A stretch of DNA of 64,000 bases from Verrucomicrobiota bacterium (GCA_018970725.1 JAGWVU010000005.1:106959-170958); one strand, 5' to 3'; numbered from the stretch's first letter, positions 17,301 through 26,442 are shown. Numbers and translations are program-made. The notes: generated from the sequence alone by a model not told the origin.

Positions 17301-20300
17301 CGGGGGATACCGTCAGGGCTTTGGCCTACGCCAGCGGTTACACTCCTAGCGCATCGGTCTCCGGCAGTTACACCGTTAACGCGCCCCCGCCGAGCCTCAG
17401 TGACGGAGTGACCTTGACCAATCTTTCCGGCGCTCTCAACACAGGCCAGATTTACTCCATACGTGTTCTTCCGGGTCAAACCAGACTCGTGGTTTCCACT
17501 TCCGCGGGAACTGGCGATGTGGATCTCTATGTTCGCAAGGACCTACCGCCGACCGCTGAAGCTTTTGATTTCGCGTCTTGCACAGTCGGAAATGCCGAAT
17601 CTGTGCAGATCATCAGCCCGGATCCCACGTATTACTATATTCTCCTCCGGGCCACGAGAGCCTACAGCGGAGTCTCGCTGCTCGCGGATTTCTCCAACGT
17701 CCTGCCAGTCGTTCCCTCTCCGGTGCTGACGCCGGCCGGCGGCACGTTCGATGCCACGCCGGTGACGGTTGCCCTCACGTCAACGCTCGCCGGATCGACC
17801 ATCCACTACACGATTGATGGCACCACCCCGACCACCTCGTCTCCGACCGTGTCAGGCCCGCTGAGCCTCACCCTTCCGGTGGGCACTTCATCCGGATCGG
17901 TCACGGTGAGGGCAATTGGCGTGATGCCCGGGTTCACTTCCAGCCCGGTCGTTTTCCGGACGTTCAACCTTACTGATACCTTGGGCAACCTGAGCGACGG
18001 CGTCCCGACAGCCGTTCCCGTCAGTCCGGTCGATACCGAGCGCCACTACAAAATCTCCGTCCCTGCCGGTCAGGCGCAGCTCACGATAGCGACCTCGGTG
18101 GCGGCTGGAGCGACTGGTGACTGCGATCTCCACGTCAGGTTCGGGTCCCGCGCGAGCCGCTCCAGCTTTGACTACGCCCCGAAGCTCCTTGGAAACGTGG
18201 AGAGTGTCACGATCGGCAGTCCGGCCGCCGGCGATTGGTATGTCATGCTGGCGGCAGGCGGCAGCGTTTCCTACCGGAATGTCTCAGTTCTGGCCCAGTT
18301 GACCCCCGCACTCACGCCGGTGGCCACGCCAACATTTTCCGTGCCGGGTGGCTCCTACAGCGTACAAGTTCCGGTGGCACTCGCCTGCGCCACTCCCGGG
18401 GCCACCATTCGTTACACCACGGACGGTAACGAGCCGACCGCGGCCTCCACGGCCTACACGGGCACGCTTTCCCTCACGGCCACCACCACGCTCAAAGCCA
18501 AAGCCTTCAAACTCGGGTCGGCCGATAGCGCCGCCGCCACCGCCGTCTACACGGTGAGCGCAGAGCCTCCGTCCTTTGACACCGGGACGACCGGGCTGAC
18601 CGATCTCGCCGGCGCGCAGGCCAGCCTGACCTACTACAAGTTCACGGTGCCTGCCGGTGACGCCAACGACAGGCTCACCATCTCAACCGTCGGCAGCAAT
18701 GGAGATAGCGACCTCTACGTGAAGTTCGGCTCCCCACCGAGTTCTTCGAGCTTTGATTTCCGTCCCGCCGCGGTCACGGGGAGCAACGAGTCGGTTGTGA
18801 TCCAGAGGGCCAATGTTCTCAATTGGGAGGGGTCTTGGTATGTCCTGGTTGTGGGACAGCAGGCTTATTCCGGCCTCACGCTGCGGGCGGTGCTGGAGAC
18901 GACCGGGGTCAGCGTAATCACACCGGTCATCACCACGGCTCTGGCGGCCTCCACCGCCGCCTCGGTTCCGACAACCGTCGTCACGATCAGGACCGCCACG
19001 GCCGGATCCAACCTTTACTACACGCTGGACAATTCGACTCCGACGGTTCTTTCCCGTCTTTATTCGCTACCTTTCGCCCTGCCCGCGGCCCTTGCGGAAA
19101 CCCAGGTTCCGGTCAAGGTGTTGGCGGTCAAGTCGGGCCTTAACCCGTCCACCGCTTCCGCCACGCTTACGGCCCCGGCGGCCCTGCTGACCACCCTGTC
19201 CAACGGAGTCCCGGTCACCAACATCGTGAATTTGGCCAGAAGCAGGACCTTCTTCAAGATCAATGTCCCGGCCGAGGCCGCCGATCGTTTGGTGGTCAGC
19301 ACGGCGGGCGCAACCGGCAGTTCGGGTGACTGCGATTTGTATGTGAGATACGGTTCGGCCCCAACCCCCACCGTGCATGACTTCAAATCCGGCCTCACCG
19401 GAAACAATGAGTTGGTGACGGTCAACAGCCCGGCGGTCGGTGACTGGTTCATCATGCTCGACGGCGTGGCCAATTACAGCAAGGTCAACCTGACGGCGAC
19501 CGCCGCTGGCAAGGTCGCCACTCCGGGATTCTCCCCGGCTCCGGGGCTCTACGTCCAATCGTCCCCGCTTTCGGTCACCCTCTCCTCGGCCACGGCGGAC
19601 GCGGTGATTCGCTACTCTCTGGACGGGACCAACTTCCTGACCTACACCGCGCCGATCGCACTCAGTCCCTCCGGTGACCCGGTCACCATCACCACCGAAG
19701 CCTCAAAGAGCGGTTCCACCACGAGTGACCGGGCGACGGGAACCTTCACCGTCAGTCCATCGGCGACGGATTTGACCTCCTCCGGTGAGGCCACCGGAAT
19801 CAGCGGAGTGACCGGCACCCAACGATATTTCGCGTTCACGGTCCCCGCCAACGCCGCCTTCGTGAAGTTCATGATGACCGGCACCGGCGACGCCGATCTC
19901 TACGTGAGAAAGGCGGCTTTGCCGACCCTCAACAGTTACGATGACCGTCCCGGTTTGGCCGGCACGAGCAACGAAACCGTCACCATCGAGAATCCCAGCC
20001 CGGGGAGTTCCTCCGTCTACTACGCCATGCTCCGTGGTGTCGGCTCATTCTCCGGGGTTTCGCTTCAGGTCATCCAAGGCTCGACCATCGGGACTGTCGC
20101 GACCCCGGTGATCTCTCCGAGCTCGCGAACATCGAGTTCGTCGGTGCCGGTGGGCATCTCCTGCACCACGCCGCTGGCTACGATTCTCTACACCACGGAC
20201 GGGTCCACCCCCGCTCCGGGAGCCCCGGGCACCCAGACCTACACCGGCCCCTTCGTTGTCTCCACCAACCTGACGCCGGGAACCAGTCCTGCAGCCACCG

Positions 20301-21085
20301 TCGTCAGGGCGATCGCGGTGCGCGGGCTCTACGCCGACAGCAGCCTCGCCTCGGCAACCTACGCGATCACCGACGCCCCGACAGTGACCGATTTGTTGGT
20401 CGGTGCCTCCAACAAGCTGACCTCCTTGCACAACGACCCTGCCGTGTATCCGTCCACGGACACACAACCAGCTACTTATTACAAGGTGACGATGCCTGCC
20501 GGGTCCACCACCCTGAGCATCTCGACCTATAACAATCTGGTTGCGGGCAGCGGAGGTTCCACCAATGGCCGTGGCGACTGCGATCTCTATGTCCGCAAGG
20601 GAGACCTGCCAACCCTCTCCCTCTACGACCAACGTCCCTACATGACCGGGAACTTTGAATCCGTCCTCGTGACCGGCTCACCGGGCGATGTGTTCTACAT
20701 CATGCTGTATCGATTCATCGCCTACGCCAACCTCACTCTTGAGGCGCGCGATGCGACCGGCTTCTCGATCACCGAGATCCCCACCACTCCGCGCACCCTC
20801 ACCGGGCTGTCGGCCCCGGGGAACGATTACCGGTATTTCAAGGTGACCGTTCCCTCCCAAGCGACGAGGCTCCAGTTCACCACCTCCGGCGGGACCGGAG
20901 ACTGTGACCTTTATGCAGCCTACAATCATTTGCCGATGCCGGTTTACGAGTATGTCTCGCGCCGCCGCGGGAACAGTGACTCGATCAGCGTCGCCAACCC
21001 GGAGGCCGGGGTCTGGTATGTCCTGCTCCAAGCCTTTGCAGGCCCCTACTCGGGGGTGACCTTCAACGTATCCATCACCCAGTAA
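14354..21085 (+). CDS. Giant secreted M6-like (pseudo)metalloprotease with CHB_HEX and PPC repeats
   Basis: A 2243-residue secreted protein. A hydrophobic signal core (AALAALLLLLGG) precedes an M6/immune-inhibitor-A-like catalytic domain (about 115-480): LTLLIDFSD, MNRYYLRASERRLNLQG, YDNNGDGVIDAVTVLF, then IHQMGHLLGLPDYFD and GGLDIMDG. The usual HExxHxxGxxD zinc motif reads HQMGH (308-312), so the catalytic Glu is Gln. From about residue 536 the chain alternates chitobiase/hexosaminidase C-terminal-like modules (YYTLDGSTP-type cores) and bacterial pre-peptidase C-terminal modules (GDxDLYVxxG cores): eight of the former, nine of the latter, the last two PPCs in tandem. No sorting signal ends it. 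TTG 14354 is used as start; GTG 14372 is an alternative. An adhesive or polysaccharide-binding role is inferred. Confidence 0.85.
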   Translation: MNQTTPVNTVATPSPFPGSSPSLGRDLPFALPRSSSAALAALLLLLGGVAAALEAPTATELQEARIRGDLASRLDFVRALGNDQPTTSFLRLAKAKIEEAAAIALGNPPPAPVSPNVDLSPVGSPRILTLLIDFSDSRAPAAPSPAFIAANLFGEGSQVAQGFAPFESMNRYYLRASERRLNLQGNVLGWYRFPSPRSTYTPADGATNPQRNQAIFDLVKAAMDSFNSTHDFSQYDNNGDGVIDAVTVLFTGGKSAWGTFWCGYEWSFTVPDAASTVWDGKTVKNFVFQPFETRGTNGSDFNPRGMIHQMGHLLGLPDYFDSSPEAAPTGGLGGLDIMDGLRGNHNAFSRWVLGWIQPTVIGRSASSTTITLNASGDPALLEAGNPGRKATAIFPNASGDPFSFFLVENRFRIGNDLGVGTVPNSALPADGLVIWRVNAQQILDGGGNPTASQNDNSGTTPKLLSLIEGDGLAQIDLGRPADLGDYYNSTKTFTPTSKPSSQDAQGRPTNVSLSRISANGRTMTALVSVPAFSTTVVATPVISPAGRSFTTPVTNVTLTCATPGATIYYTLDGSTPSASSTPYTAPFTVSAATTLVRARALKSGMTDSPTASATFTYTPPTELLNGVARSSQSGNLGAFAYYVVNVPAGQTRLEISTTGTTGDADLYVKQGSLPTLADYDFRPFRPGSAESVVVSTPAEGPWFVMLHGFQAYSAVSVTARFTRVLTTTVAAPVLTPGRGTYVNLAQVTMTTTTTGATIRYTTDRSDPTPSSPAYTGPLTINATTQVRARSFLPNFSPSTITTIDYTITSPEPAAAQSLTKNVTFGPITGLLNSFRYFKIDVPPDQNSLVIRTFGGSGNCDLYVTAPNRTGSTLPTLSDFDYRPFALTNNETVTITDPPSGTWYILLHGFASYNSVGLIADYSRLLGQVAPPQFSPLPGVYNTGSVQVTLSSATQGATIRYTTDGSEPGESSAVFTSPIILNSPGDTVRALAYASGYTPSASVSGSYTVNAPPPSLSDGVTLTNLSGALNTGQIYSIRVLPGQTRLVVSTSAGTGDVDLYVRKDLPPTAEAFDFASCTVGNAESVQIISPDPTYYYILLRATRAYSGVSLLADFSNVLPVVPSPVLTPAGGTFDATPVTVALTSTLAGSTIHYTIDGTTPTTSSPTVSGPLSLTLPVGTSSGSVTVRAIGVMPGFTSSPVVFRTFNLTDTLGNLSDGVPTAVPVSPVDTERHYKISVPAGQAQLTIATSVAAGATGDCDLHVRFGSRASRSSFDYAPKLLGNVESVTIGSPAAGDWYVMLAAGGSVSYRNVSVLAQLTPALTPVATPTFSVPGGSYSVQVPVALACATPGATIRYTTDGNEPTAASTAYTGTLSLTATTTLKAKAFKLGSADSAAATAVYTVSAEPPSFDTGTTGLTDLAGAQASLTYYKFTVPAGDANDRLTISTVGSNGDSDLYVKFGSPPSSSSFDFRPAAVTGSNESVVIQRANVLNWEGSWYVLVVGQQAYSGLTLRAVLETTGVSVITPVITTALAASTAASVPTTVVTIRTATAGSNLYYTLDNSTPTVLSRLYSLPFALPAALAETQVPVKVLAVKSGLNPSTASATLTAPAALLTTLSNGVPVTNIVNLARSRTFFKINVPAEAADRLVVSTAGATGSSGDCDLYVRYGSAPTPTVHDFKSGLTGNNELVTVNSPAVGDWFIMLDGVANYSKVNLTATAAGKVATPGFSPAPGLYVQSSPLSVTLSSATADAVIRYSLDGTNFLTYTAPIALSPSGDPVTITTEASKSGSTTSDRATGTFTVSPSATDLTSSGEATGISGVTGTQRYFAFTVPANAAFVKFMMTGTGDADLYVRKAALPTLNSYDDRPGLAGTSNETVTIENPSPGSSSVYYAMLRGVGSFSGVSLQVIQGSTIGTVATPVISPSSRTSSSSVPVGISCTTPLATILYTTDGSTPAPGAPGTQTYTGPFVVSTNLTPGTSPAATVVRAIAVRGLYADSSLASATYAITDAPTVTDLLVGASNKLTSLHNDPAVYPSTDTQPATYYKVTMPAGSTTLSISTYNNLVAGSGGSTNGRGDCDLYVRKGDLPTLSLYDQRPYMTGNFESVLVTGSPGDVFYIMLYRFIAYANLTLEARDATGFSITEIPTTPRTLTGLSAPGNDYRYFKVTVPSQATRLQFTTSGGTGDCDLYAAYNHLPMPVYEYVSRRRGNSDSISVANPEAGVWYVLLQAFAGPYSGVTFNVSITQ

Positions 21086-21117
21086 GTCCGGACCGAATCC
21101 CCTCGACCCTCCGCTCG

Positions 21118-22179
21118 GTGAAAGCCTCTCAAGGTGCCCCTTCCTCCCTTCATCCGGCGGGGCCGCTGGTTCGGTTGGGGTGGGCCTTGGCGCTGACCGT
21201 TGTCGCGACATCCTGTGATCCCGGCGTGAATCCCCCGACCCCGGCGGGCTCAGCGGATCCAAGCCCCCTGCCCCCGCTGCGGGCAACGCCCGCCCCGCCG
21301 GCGCAAGCTCCCAAGGCGGCGGCCGGCTCCCCCACCAACGCCTCCCCACCCCCGGCTGCGGCGCAGAGCGACCGTTTCCTCCCGAAGTCCCCCGAGGTGA
21401 CAGCCCTGGTCTCCTCATTTTTCTCCGCGTCGCCGGAGCAACAGATGGCTCTGGCGAAGGACCTCCTCCGACTGGGAAGCGTTGAGTCGCTCGGCGGCGT
21501 CTTGCACCTCTGCATCAACCTGCCACCCGGCGAGGTGAAATCGCAGATCTGTCAGGATCTTCTCCAATTCGATCCCGGGCCCCATCGCGGGTTTCTCCTC
21601 GACTCCCTGGCCCACGTTGATCCGGATACCCGCCGCGCCCTCTCCCAATCCTTGGGCGCACACGCCGACGCCGGTTACATCTTCACCTTGGTCAACCGTT
21701 TCGAGTCGGCCACCGACAGCCTGACCAAATCTTCCGCGCTTCAGCTGTTGCGCGCCGTCTCTTCCAAGGACGCGGTCACGGGATTGACCACCCTTCTCGC
21801 CGATCCGCAGAGAGCGACTTCGGCCCCGGTGATCAACGTCGCGGCCCAGGTCGTCGCCCAACAGGCCACCGCCCCGATCGTCAACACGCTCACCGCCCGG
21901 ATGGACCGCACCACCGATCCCAAGGACCTCGGCGAACTCTCGGAAATCGTCGCCGGCATCCGCACCCCGTCCGCCCGTTCCGCCCTCCTCCAGGCGGCCA
22001 AAGGCAACCGCGACGCCACCCTCCCCTCCACACGCCGGGCCGCCGTCCGGGCCCTGGAGAATTTCCCGGGCGCCGACACCATGGAAACCTTCCGCGTGCT
22101 CCAAAGCGATCCGGACCCGGAGATCCGCAAGATCGCCTCGGATTCCGCCGCCCGCATGCAGGGCTTCCTCGGTCACTGA
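21118..22179 (+). CDS. HEAT-repeat-like lipoprotein, paralogue A
   Basis: A 353-residue predicted lipoprotein: hydrophobic ALALTVVATSC with lipobox Cys33, then a long Pro/Ala-rich linker (35-85), then an alpha-helical solenoid resembling HEAT/PBS-lyase-like repeats (about 90-350; the last unit reads RRAAVRALENFPG...DPDPEIRKIAS). It is clearly paralogous to the next gene, sharing LPPGEVK/LRPGELK, TRRALxxxLGAxADxG and the C-terminal AAVRALENFPG block. The start is GTG 21118, 32 bases after the giant gene's stop. It probably sits in an envelope membrane and serves as a protein-binding scaffold. No enzymatic motif was seen and no named family is recognised. Confidence 0.75.
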   Translation: MKASQGAPSSLHPAGPLVRLGWALALTVVATSCDPGVNPPTPAGSADPSPLPPLRATPAPPAQAPKAAAGSPTNASPPPAAAQSDRFLPKSPEVTALVSSFFSASPEQQMALAKDLLRLGSVESLGGVLHLCINLPPGEVKSQICQDLLQFDPGPHRGFLLDSLAHVDPDTRRALSQSLGAHADAGYIFTLVNRFESATDSLTKSSALQLLRAVSSKDAVTGLTTLLADPQRATSAPVINVAAQVVAQQATAPIVNTLTARMDRTTDPKDLGELSEIVAGIRTPSARSALLQAAKGNRDATLPSTRRAAVRALENFPGADTMETFRVLQSDPDPEIRKIASDSAARMQGFLGH

Positions 22180-22258
22180 TGGATCTGCCGCCGCCCGTCC
22201 GGTCTCCGGGGCCGCCACCCCACCTGACTTTCCGAAACGCCGCCTGCGCCTCCATCCG

Positions 22259-23266
22259 ATGAACCGCCTGAAACCAGTTTTTTTTCTGGGTCTCCTTTGT
22301 TTGGCTGGTTGTGACCGTCCGCACGCGGCAGGTCCCGGGATAACGCCGCAGACCACGCCGGATCGTTCTCTGCCGGGACCGCGAACCGACTCCGCGAACT
22401 CCTTGCCGCCGTCCGCACTGTCGGGAAGGGAATCCGCCGCGACTCCCCGCCCCGGTCCGGAATTCCACTCGAAGAACCCGGACGTCGAGCGCCTCGTGCA
22501 ATCCTTTTCCAAGGGCTCTCCGACCGCGCAGGAGGAATCCGTCAGGGCGTTGCTTGAAATCGGCACCATGGAAGCCTTGGATGGTCTCGTCCACCTTCTG
22601 GGTTCTCTCCGGCCCGGTGAATTGAAGACTCGCACCTGTCAGGAACTTTCTCACCTTGACACCCGCGATGATCGGGACACCCTCCTTGCCCTGATGAGCC
22701 TGGCCGATCAGGAAACGCGCCGCGCCCTTGCCATCGCCCTCGGGGCCCAAGCGGATTCCGGTTTGGTCCTCCGCATGGTGGAGCAATTCGATGCCGCCAG
22801 CCATGATCAGGCCCGGCAAAACGCCCGGTTGGTGATGAGCGCGATCCGCGCCCCGGAGGCCATGGAGACGTTAGCCGCGGTCCTGACCGACCCGAACAAC
22901 GGGATGTCAGACCCCATCGTCGCGGCCGCAGCCGAAGCCTTGGCCATGTCCGGCGGCGCTCCCCAGGTGAATGTTCTCCTTCGCAAGATGCAGTCATCGG
23001 GCACGCCCGAGGAGGCAAAGGCCATTGCGGAGCTGGTCGCCGGGATCTCCAATCCGGTGGCCGAATCCGCTCTCATTTATGCGGCGCGCGGAAACAAGGA
23101 AGCGACCACGCCGACCGTTCGCCTTGCCGCCGTCCGTGCCCTCGAAAATTTTCCCGGTCAGGAAAGCCTCGGGGTCCTCAAGCAATTGCAGCAGGACCCC
23201 AACCCTGAAATCCAAGCCGCGGCCGCAAAGGCCCGGAAAAAGATCGAGACTGTTCTCGGCTTGTAA
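22259..23266 (+). CDS. HEAT-repeat-like lipoprotein, paralogue B
   Basis: A 335-residue lipoprotein with a compact signal (FFLGLLCLAGC, Cys18 in a good LAGC lipobox), a Pro/Ser-rich linker to about residue 75 and a helical HEAT-like solenoid to the end. It matches the preceding gene along its whole length with moderate identity, so the pair arose by tandem duplication followed by strong divergence. It lies 79 bases downstream of paralogue A on the same strand; with the giant M6-like gene the three form a plausible transcription unit. It converges with the second sulfatase gene. Function is unknown; scaffold or partner of the giant protein is inference. Confidence 0.75.
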   Translation: MNRLKPVFFLGLLCLAGCDRPHAAGPGITPQTTPDRSLPGPRTDSANSLPPSALSGRESAATPRPGPEFHSKNPDVERLVQSFSKGSPTAQEESVRALLEIGTMEALDGLVHLLGSLRPGELKTRTCQELSHLDTRDDRDTLLALMSLADQETRRALAIALGAQADSGLVLRMVEQFDAASHDQARQNARLVMSAIRAPEAMETLAAVLTDPNNGMSDPIVAAAAEALAMSGGAPQVNVLLRKMQSSGTPEEAKAIAELVAGISNPVAESALIYAARGNKEATTPTVRLAAVRALENFPGQESLGVLKQLQQDPNPEIQAAAAKARKKIETVLGL

Positions 23267-23329
23267 TCGTCCCCTGCGAATTCGTTCCGCCCATTCGATT
23301 CCCCGTCCGTGGTCGACGGCGATGGGGTG

Positions 23330-24625
23330 TCAGTGCTTTTTGCCGTCCTTGTTGGCGTGACGCCCGGTGCCATCTCCGGTGTCGGGGATGCCGGAAGCGG
23401 GACTGAGTTGACCCAGCACCGCCGCCAAGCGTTCCCGCGCCGCCTTGCTGGCCCCGGTGTCCTCGCCGGGCGGGACCAGCGTCTCCGTGAAGGGAGCCCC
23501 GCTCATGTCAAACAGCTCTCCCCGGTGATTGAGCTTCCATCGCGCCTCACGGACATACCACATGGCAGCCAGCTGATTGTAAATCCACGGTCTTCCGGGG
23601 TCTTCCCCTCCCCGCAGATAGGGGGCGAAACTCTGCCCGTCGAAAGCGGTTCCCGCCGGCAATCGCCCACCAATGAGCCCGGCAAAGGTGGGCAGGAGGT
23701 CGCTGGCATCATGCAAGCCCGCGTTGACCCGGCCAGGGGGCACCATCCCGGGACAATTGGCGATCGCCGGGACAAGCCCCCCGCATTCCAGCATGCTGCC
23801 TTTCATCCCTGAAAGACTCCGCCCGCCAATCGTCGATCGATCATTCTGCCCTTTGCCAGTGCCATTATCCCCCATGAAAAAAACCAGGGTCCGCCCCCGG
23901 ATCCCGAGCGTGTCCAACTCACCGATCAGCGCCCCGACGAGTTTGTCCATGTAAAGGATGTTCTCCGCATAGAGATCCCCCCCATCCGAAGGACTGTCGG
24001 GCGTCGGGGCGATCTCGCCGTGGACGTGGGACAAACTGTAATAGAGAAAAAACGGGTGCGCCTGATTCGCCCGGACGAAGTCCAAAGCGTGTTCCTGCAT
24101 CAGGTCGGGCATGTATTGACCCTGCCGCAACTCCATTTCCCTGCCATTCCGGAGATACCGGATCTCCTCACCCGAGCCCCAGTAGACACCGCTGCCGTTG
24201 AACCGCAGGGAATCGTCATAACCAACATCAAGAGGTTCCCCGGGAAGCTGTCCCCATTTGCCAATCGCCGAGGTCGCGTAACCCGCTTCTTTGAACAGGC
24301 GGCCCAAATGAAGTTCCGAAAGTGGCATGCGACGGCAGGCGTCCTGGTTCGTGGAACCGTTGCGGAACGCATAGCGACCCGACATGATCAAGGCACGGGA
24401 GGGGCCGCAGAGGGCACCGGTGAAAAATTGCGTGAACCGGGTGCCCCCCGAGGCGAGTTTGTCCAGATTCGGCGTCCGCCGGTGGTCCGACCCGTAACAG
24501 CCGACATCTCCGATCCCCAAGTCGTCCGCCAGAACGAAGACCACATTCGGTTTTTCCGTTTCCGCGGGGCACAAGGCTCCCGAGACCAACCAACAGACCC
24601 CCGAAAGATAAAGGAACCGGTTCAT
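23330..24625 (-). CDS. Secreted sulfatase
   Basis: A 431-residue type I sulfatase, rather short. Signal peptide (LYLSGVCWLVSGALC, cleavage near PAET) then metal site ADDLGIGD (33-40), formylglycine consensus CGPSR (C73-R77), GKWG (a shortened form of the usual GKWHLG), HVHGE and GDNGTGKG. The missing His of GKWHLG is a small deviation in a region that normally contacts the substrate. The ATG 24625 directly precedes the signal peptide. It lies 4 bases downstream of another sulfatase on the same strand, so the two form an operon, presumably attacking different sulfate positions of one glycan. The C-terminus is hydrophilic and variable. Confidence 0.9.
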   Translation of the reverse strand: MNRFLYLSGVCWLVSGALCPAETEKPNVVFVLADDLGIGDVGCYGSDHRRTPNLDKLASGGTRFTQFFTGALCGPSRALIMSGRYAFRNGSTNQDACRRMPLSELHLGRLFKEAGYATSAIGKWGQLPGEPLDVGYDDSLRFNGSGVYWGSGEEIRYLRNGREMELRQGQYMPDLMQEHALDFVRANQAHPFFLYYSLSHVHGEIAPTPDSPSDGGDLYAENILYMDKLVGALIGELDTLGIRGRTLVFFMGDNGTGKGQNDRSTIGGRSLSGMKGSMLECGGLVPAIANCPGMVPPGRVNAGLHDASDLLPTFAGLIGGRLPAGTAFDGQSFAPYLRGGEDPGRPWIYNQLAAMWYVREARWKLNHRGELFDMSGAPFTETLVPPGEDTGASKAARERLAAVLGQLSPASGIPDTGDGTGRHANKDGKKH

Positions 24626-24629
24626 GAAC

Positions 24630-26309
24630 TCACTTCGACTTTGAACGACCGCCCGCGATGAACTCCTCGCGCGACACCCATCCGTCCCCATCACCATCCA
24701 TCCGGGTGAACCGCTCCCGCCCCTCCCCGGCATCGGATTGCTTCGCCAGATACTCCTCCGGCGTCAACCTCGTCTTGCCGGGATAGAGGCGGTCGAAGCG
24801 CGCCTCGCGAGTCTCCCCGGAAGAGGGTTCCGGCTCCGCCTTCAAGGCGGATGACCCGACCGGCGGGAGAAATTTCGCCAGCCCTTCGAGAATCACCGCA
24901 TGCTCCGGACGCGCGTGGAGACTGACGGTCTCCGCGGGGTCGTTCGTCTCATCGTAAAGCTCCGTGGCGATGATTTCCCCCCCGCTGCGCTCCCTCCAAA
25001 ACGTGGCCCTCCACCGGGCATCCCGCAAACTGTAACCCATCAACTTGGCCCCACCCTTTCCCGCACTGCGCGGGTATTGGCTCATGGCCGGCTTGAGCGC
25101 TGGCGCCGCGGGATCGTCGAGGAAGGGTTTCAGGCTGACTCCCGCCAGTCCTGCCGGTTCGGGGAGTCCGCAAAGGTCGGCAAGCGTGGGATACACGTCC
25201 ACGAATTCGACCGGAGCCTCGCACTTCACTCCCGCCTTGCTCCGCCCGGGCACGCTGATGAGGAGGGGTGCGCGCGCGGCGAGTTCAAAGTTCGTGTGCT
25301 TGTGCCAGAGCCCGTGATCCCCCAGCTGCCACCCATGATCCCCCCACAACACGACGACGGTATTCCCGGCAAGACCTTCCCGATCGAGCGCATCCAGAAG
25401 GCGCCCGATTTGCGCATCGGTGAAACTGACACACGCGGCGTAGCCATGCCGCAATTGTTTCGCCAGCTCCCCGGGGATCGGATTGCCCGACGGAATCCCG
25501 GAGTAACCATGCAACTCCCCGTTGTCATGCCCGGCAAACGGCGGTGCGCCCTCCGGAAGATGCTCGATGACCGGCGGCGGAATCTTCTCCGGATCGTGCA
25601 GATCCCAGTATTTCTTCGGAGCCACGAACGGCAGGTGCGGCTTGAGGAACCCGACGGCGAGGAAAAAGGGCTTCCCCTTCTCTTTCAATGCGTGCAGGCG
25701 CTTCACCGCCTCGGCCGCCGTGGCCCCGTCAGGCAATTCGTCGTCCCCTTTGGCACTGACCTCAAAGGCCGCCCCCTTTGCTTTCCCGGTCCCCGCCGTC
25801 CCGTATTCGCTCACGTTCACCTCGTGCGAAAGGATCTTCTTCTTGGTCCAGTCCGCCGGATCGGTATCGACCGACCGTCCCTTGGCATACCAATGGGGTT
25901 CACTCCAGGAACGACCGTCCTCATATCCGGAATGATAGACCTTGCCCAGCGCCGCACAGTGATAGCCGTTCTCCTTGAAATGTTGGGGCAGGGTGATGCA
26001 GTCCGGCCGGGCCGCGCGAAAGTGGGTTTCAAGGTCCCAGACCTTGGTGGTGTCCGGCCTGAGACCGGTCATGATCGCAGTGCGCGACGGACTGCAGACC
26101 GCCTGAGCCACATAAGCCCGGCTGAAAATCGTGGATCTCGCGGCGAGACGGTCGATGTTCGGCGTCCGCGCCCACTCGCTTCCGTAACAGCCGAGATCCG
26201 GCCTCAGGTCATCGACGGCCACAAAAAGCACGTTGGGCTTGGCTTGAGCGCCCGCCCACCCGGCGGCCAAAAGGAGGAAAAGCGCGTGGACAGAAGGGAA
26301 CGACTTCAT
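24630..26309 (-). CDS. Secreted iduronate-2-sulfatase-like sulfatase with C-terminal EF-hand
   Basis: A 559-residue sulfatase of the iduronate-2-sulfatase type. After the signal peptide (FLLLAAGWAGAQA) come AVDDLRPDLGCYG, the formylglycine motif CSPSR (C72-R76), LGKVYHSG, LPFVAPKKYWDLHDP and LWGDHGWQLGDHG with FELAARAPLL, all typical of that group. The last 30 residues add one EF-hand loop, DGDGDGWVSREEF, which is unusual for sulfatases but frequent as a tail in PVC bacteria; calcium binding is inferred. First gene of a two-sulfatase operon. Divergent from the propeller/PHP gene with a 133-base spacer. Substrate is probably a uronate-containing sulfated glycan, by family analogy only. Confidence 0.92.
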   Translation of the reverse strand: MKSFPSVHALFLLLAAGWAGAQAKPNVLFVAVDDLRPDLGCYGSEWARTPNIDRLAARSTIFSRAYVAQAVCSPSRTAIMTGLRPDTTKVWDLETHFRAARPDCITLPQHFKENGYHCAALGKVYHSGYEDGRSWSEPHWYAKGRSVDTDPADWTKKKILSHEVNVSEYGTAGTGKAKGAAFEVSAKGDDELPDGATAAEAVKRLHALKEKGKPFFLAVGFLKPHLPFVAPKKYWDLHDPEKIPPPVIEHLPEGAPPFAGHDNGELHGYSGIPSGNPIPGELAKQLRHGYAACVSFTDAQIGRLLDALDREGLAGNTVVVLWGDHGWQLGDHGLWHKHTNFELAARAPLLISVPGRSKAGVKCEAPVEFVDVYPTLADLCGLPEPAGLAGVSLKPFLDDPAAPALKPAMSQYPRSAGKGGAKLMGYSLRDARWRATFWRERSGGEIIATELYDETNDPAETVSLHARPEHAVILEGLAKFLPPVGSSALKAEPEPSSGETREARFDRLYPGKTRLTPEEYLAKQSDAGEGRERFTRMDGDGDGWVSREEFIAGGRSKSK

Positions 26310-26442
26310 GGGACCGCTGTTTTAAACCTCGCCGGGACGTCTTGGTTGCCCGCCACCGCACCGAATTCCTCTTTTTCCCGACCCTTTTTTCAACGGCTCG
26401 CGACTTTCGACCGGACGCGGGGTTGGAACGCGGGTGCAGCCC

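Noticed and set aside
15746..17479. 577-codon open frame antisense to the giant protein gene
   Set aside because: Shadow of the repeated Thr/Ala-rich modules; no motif, and the sense frame is well supported.
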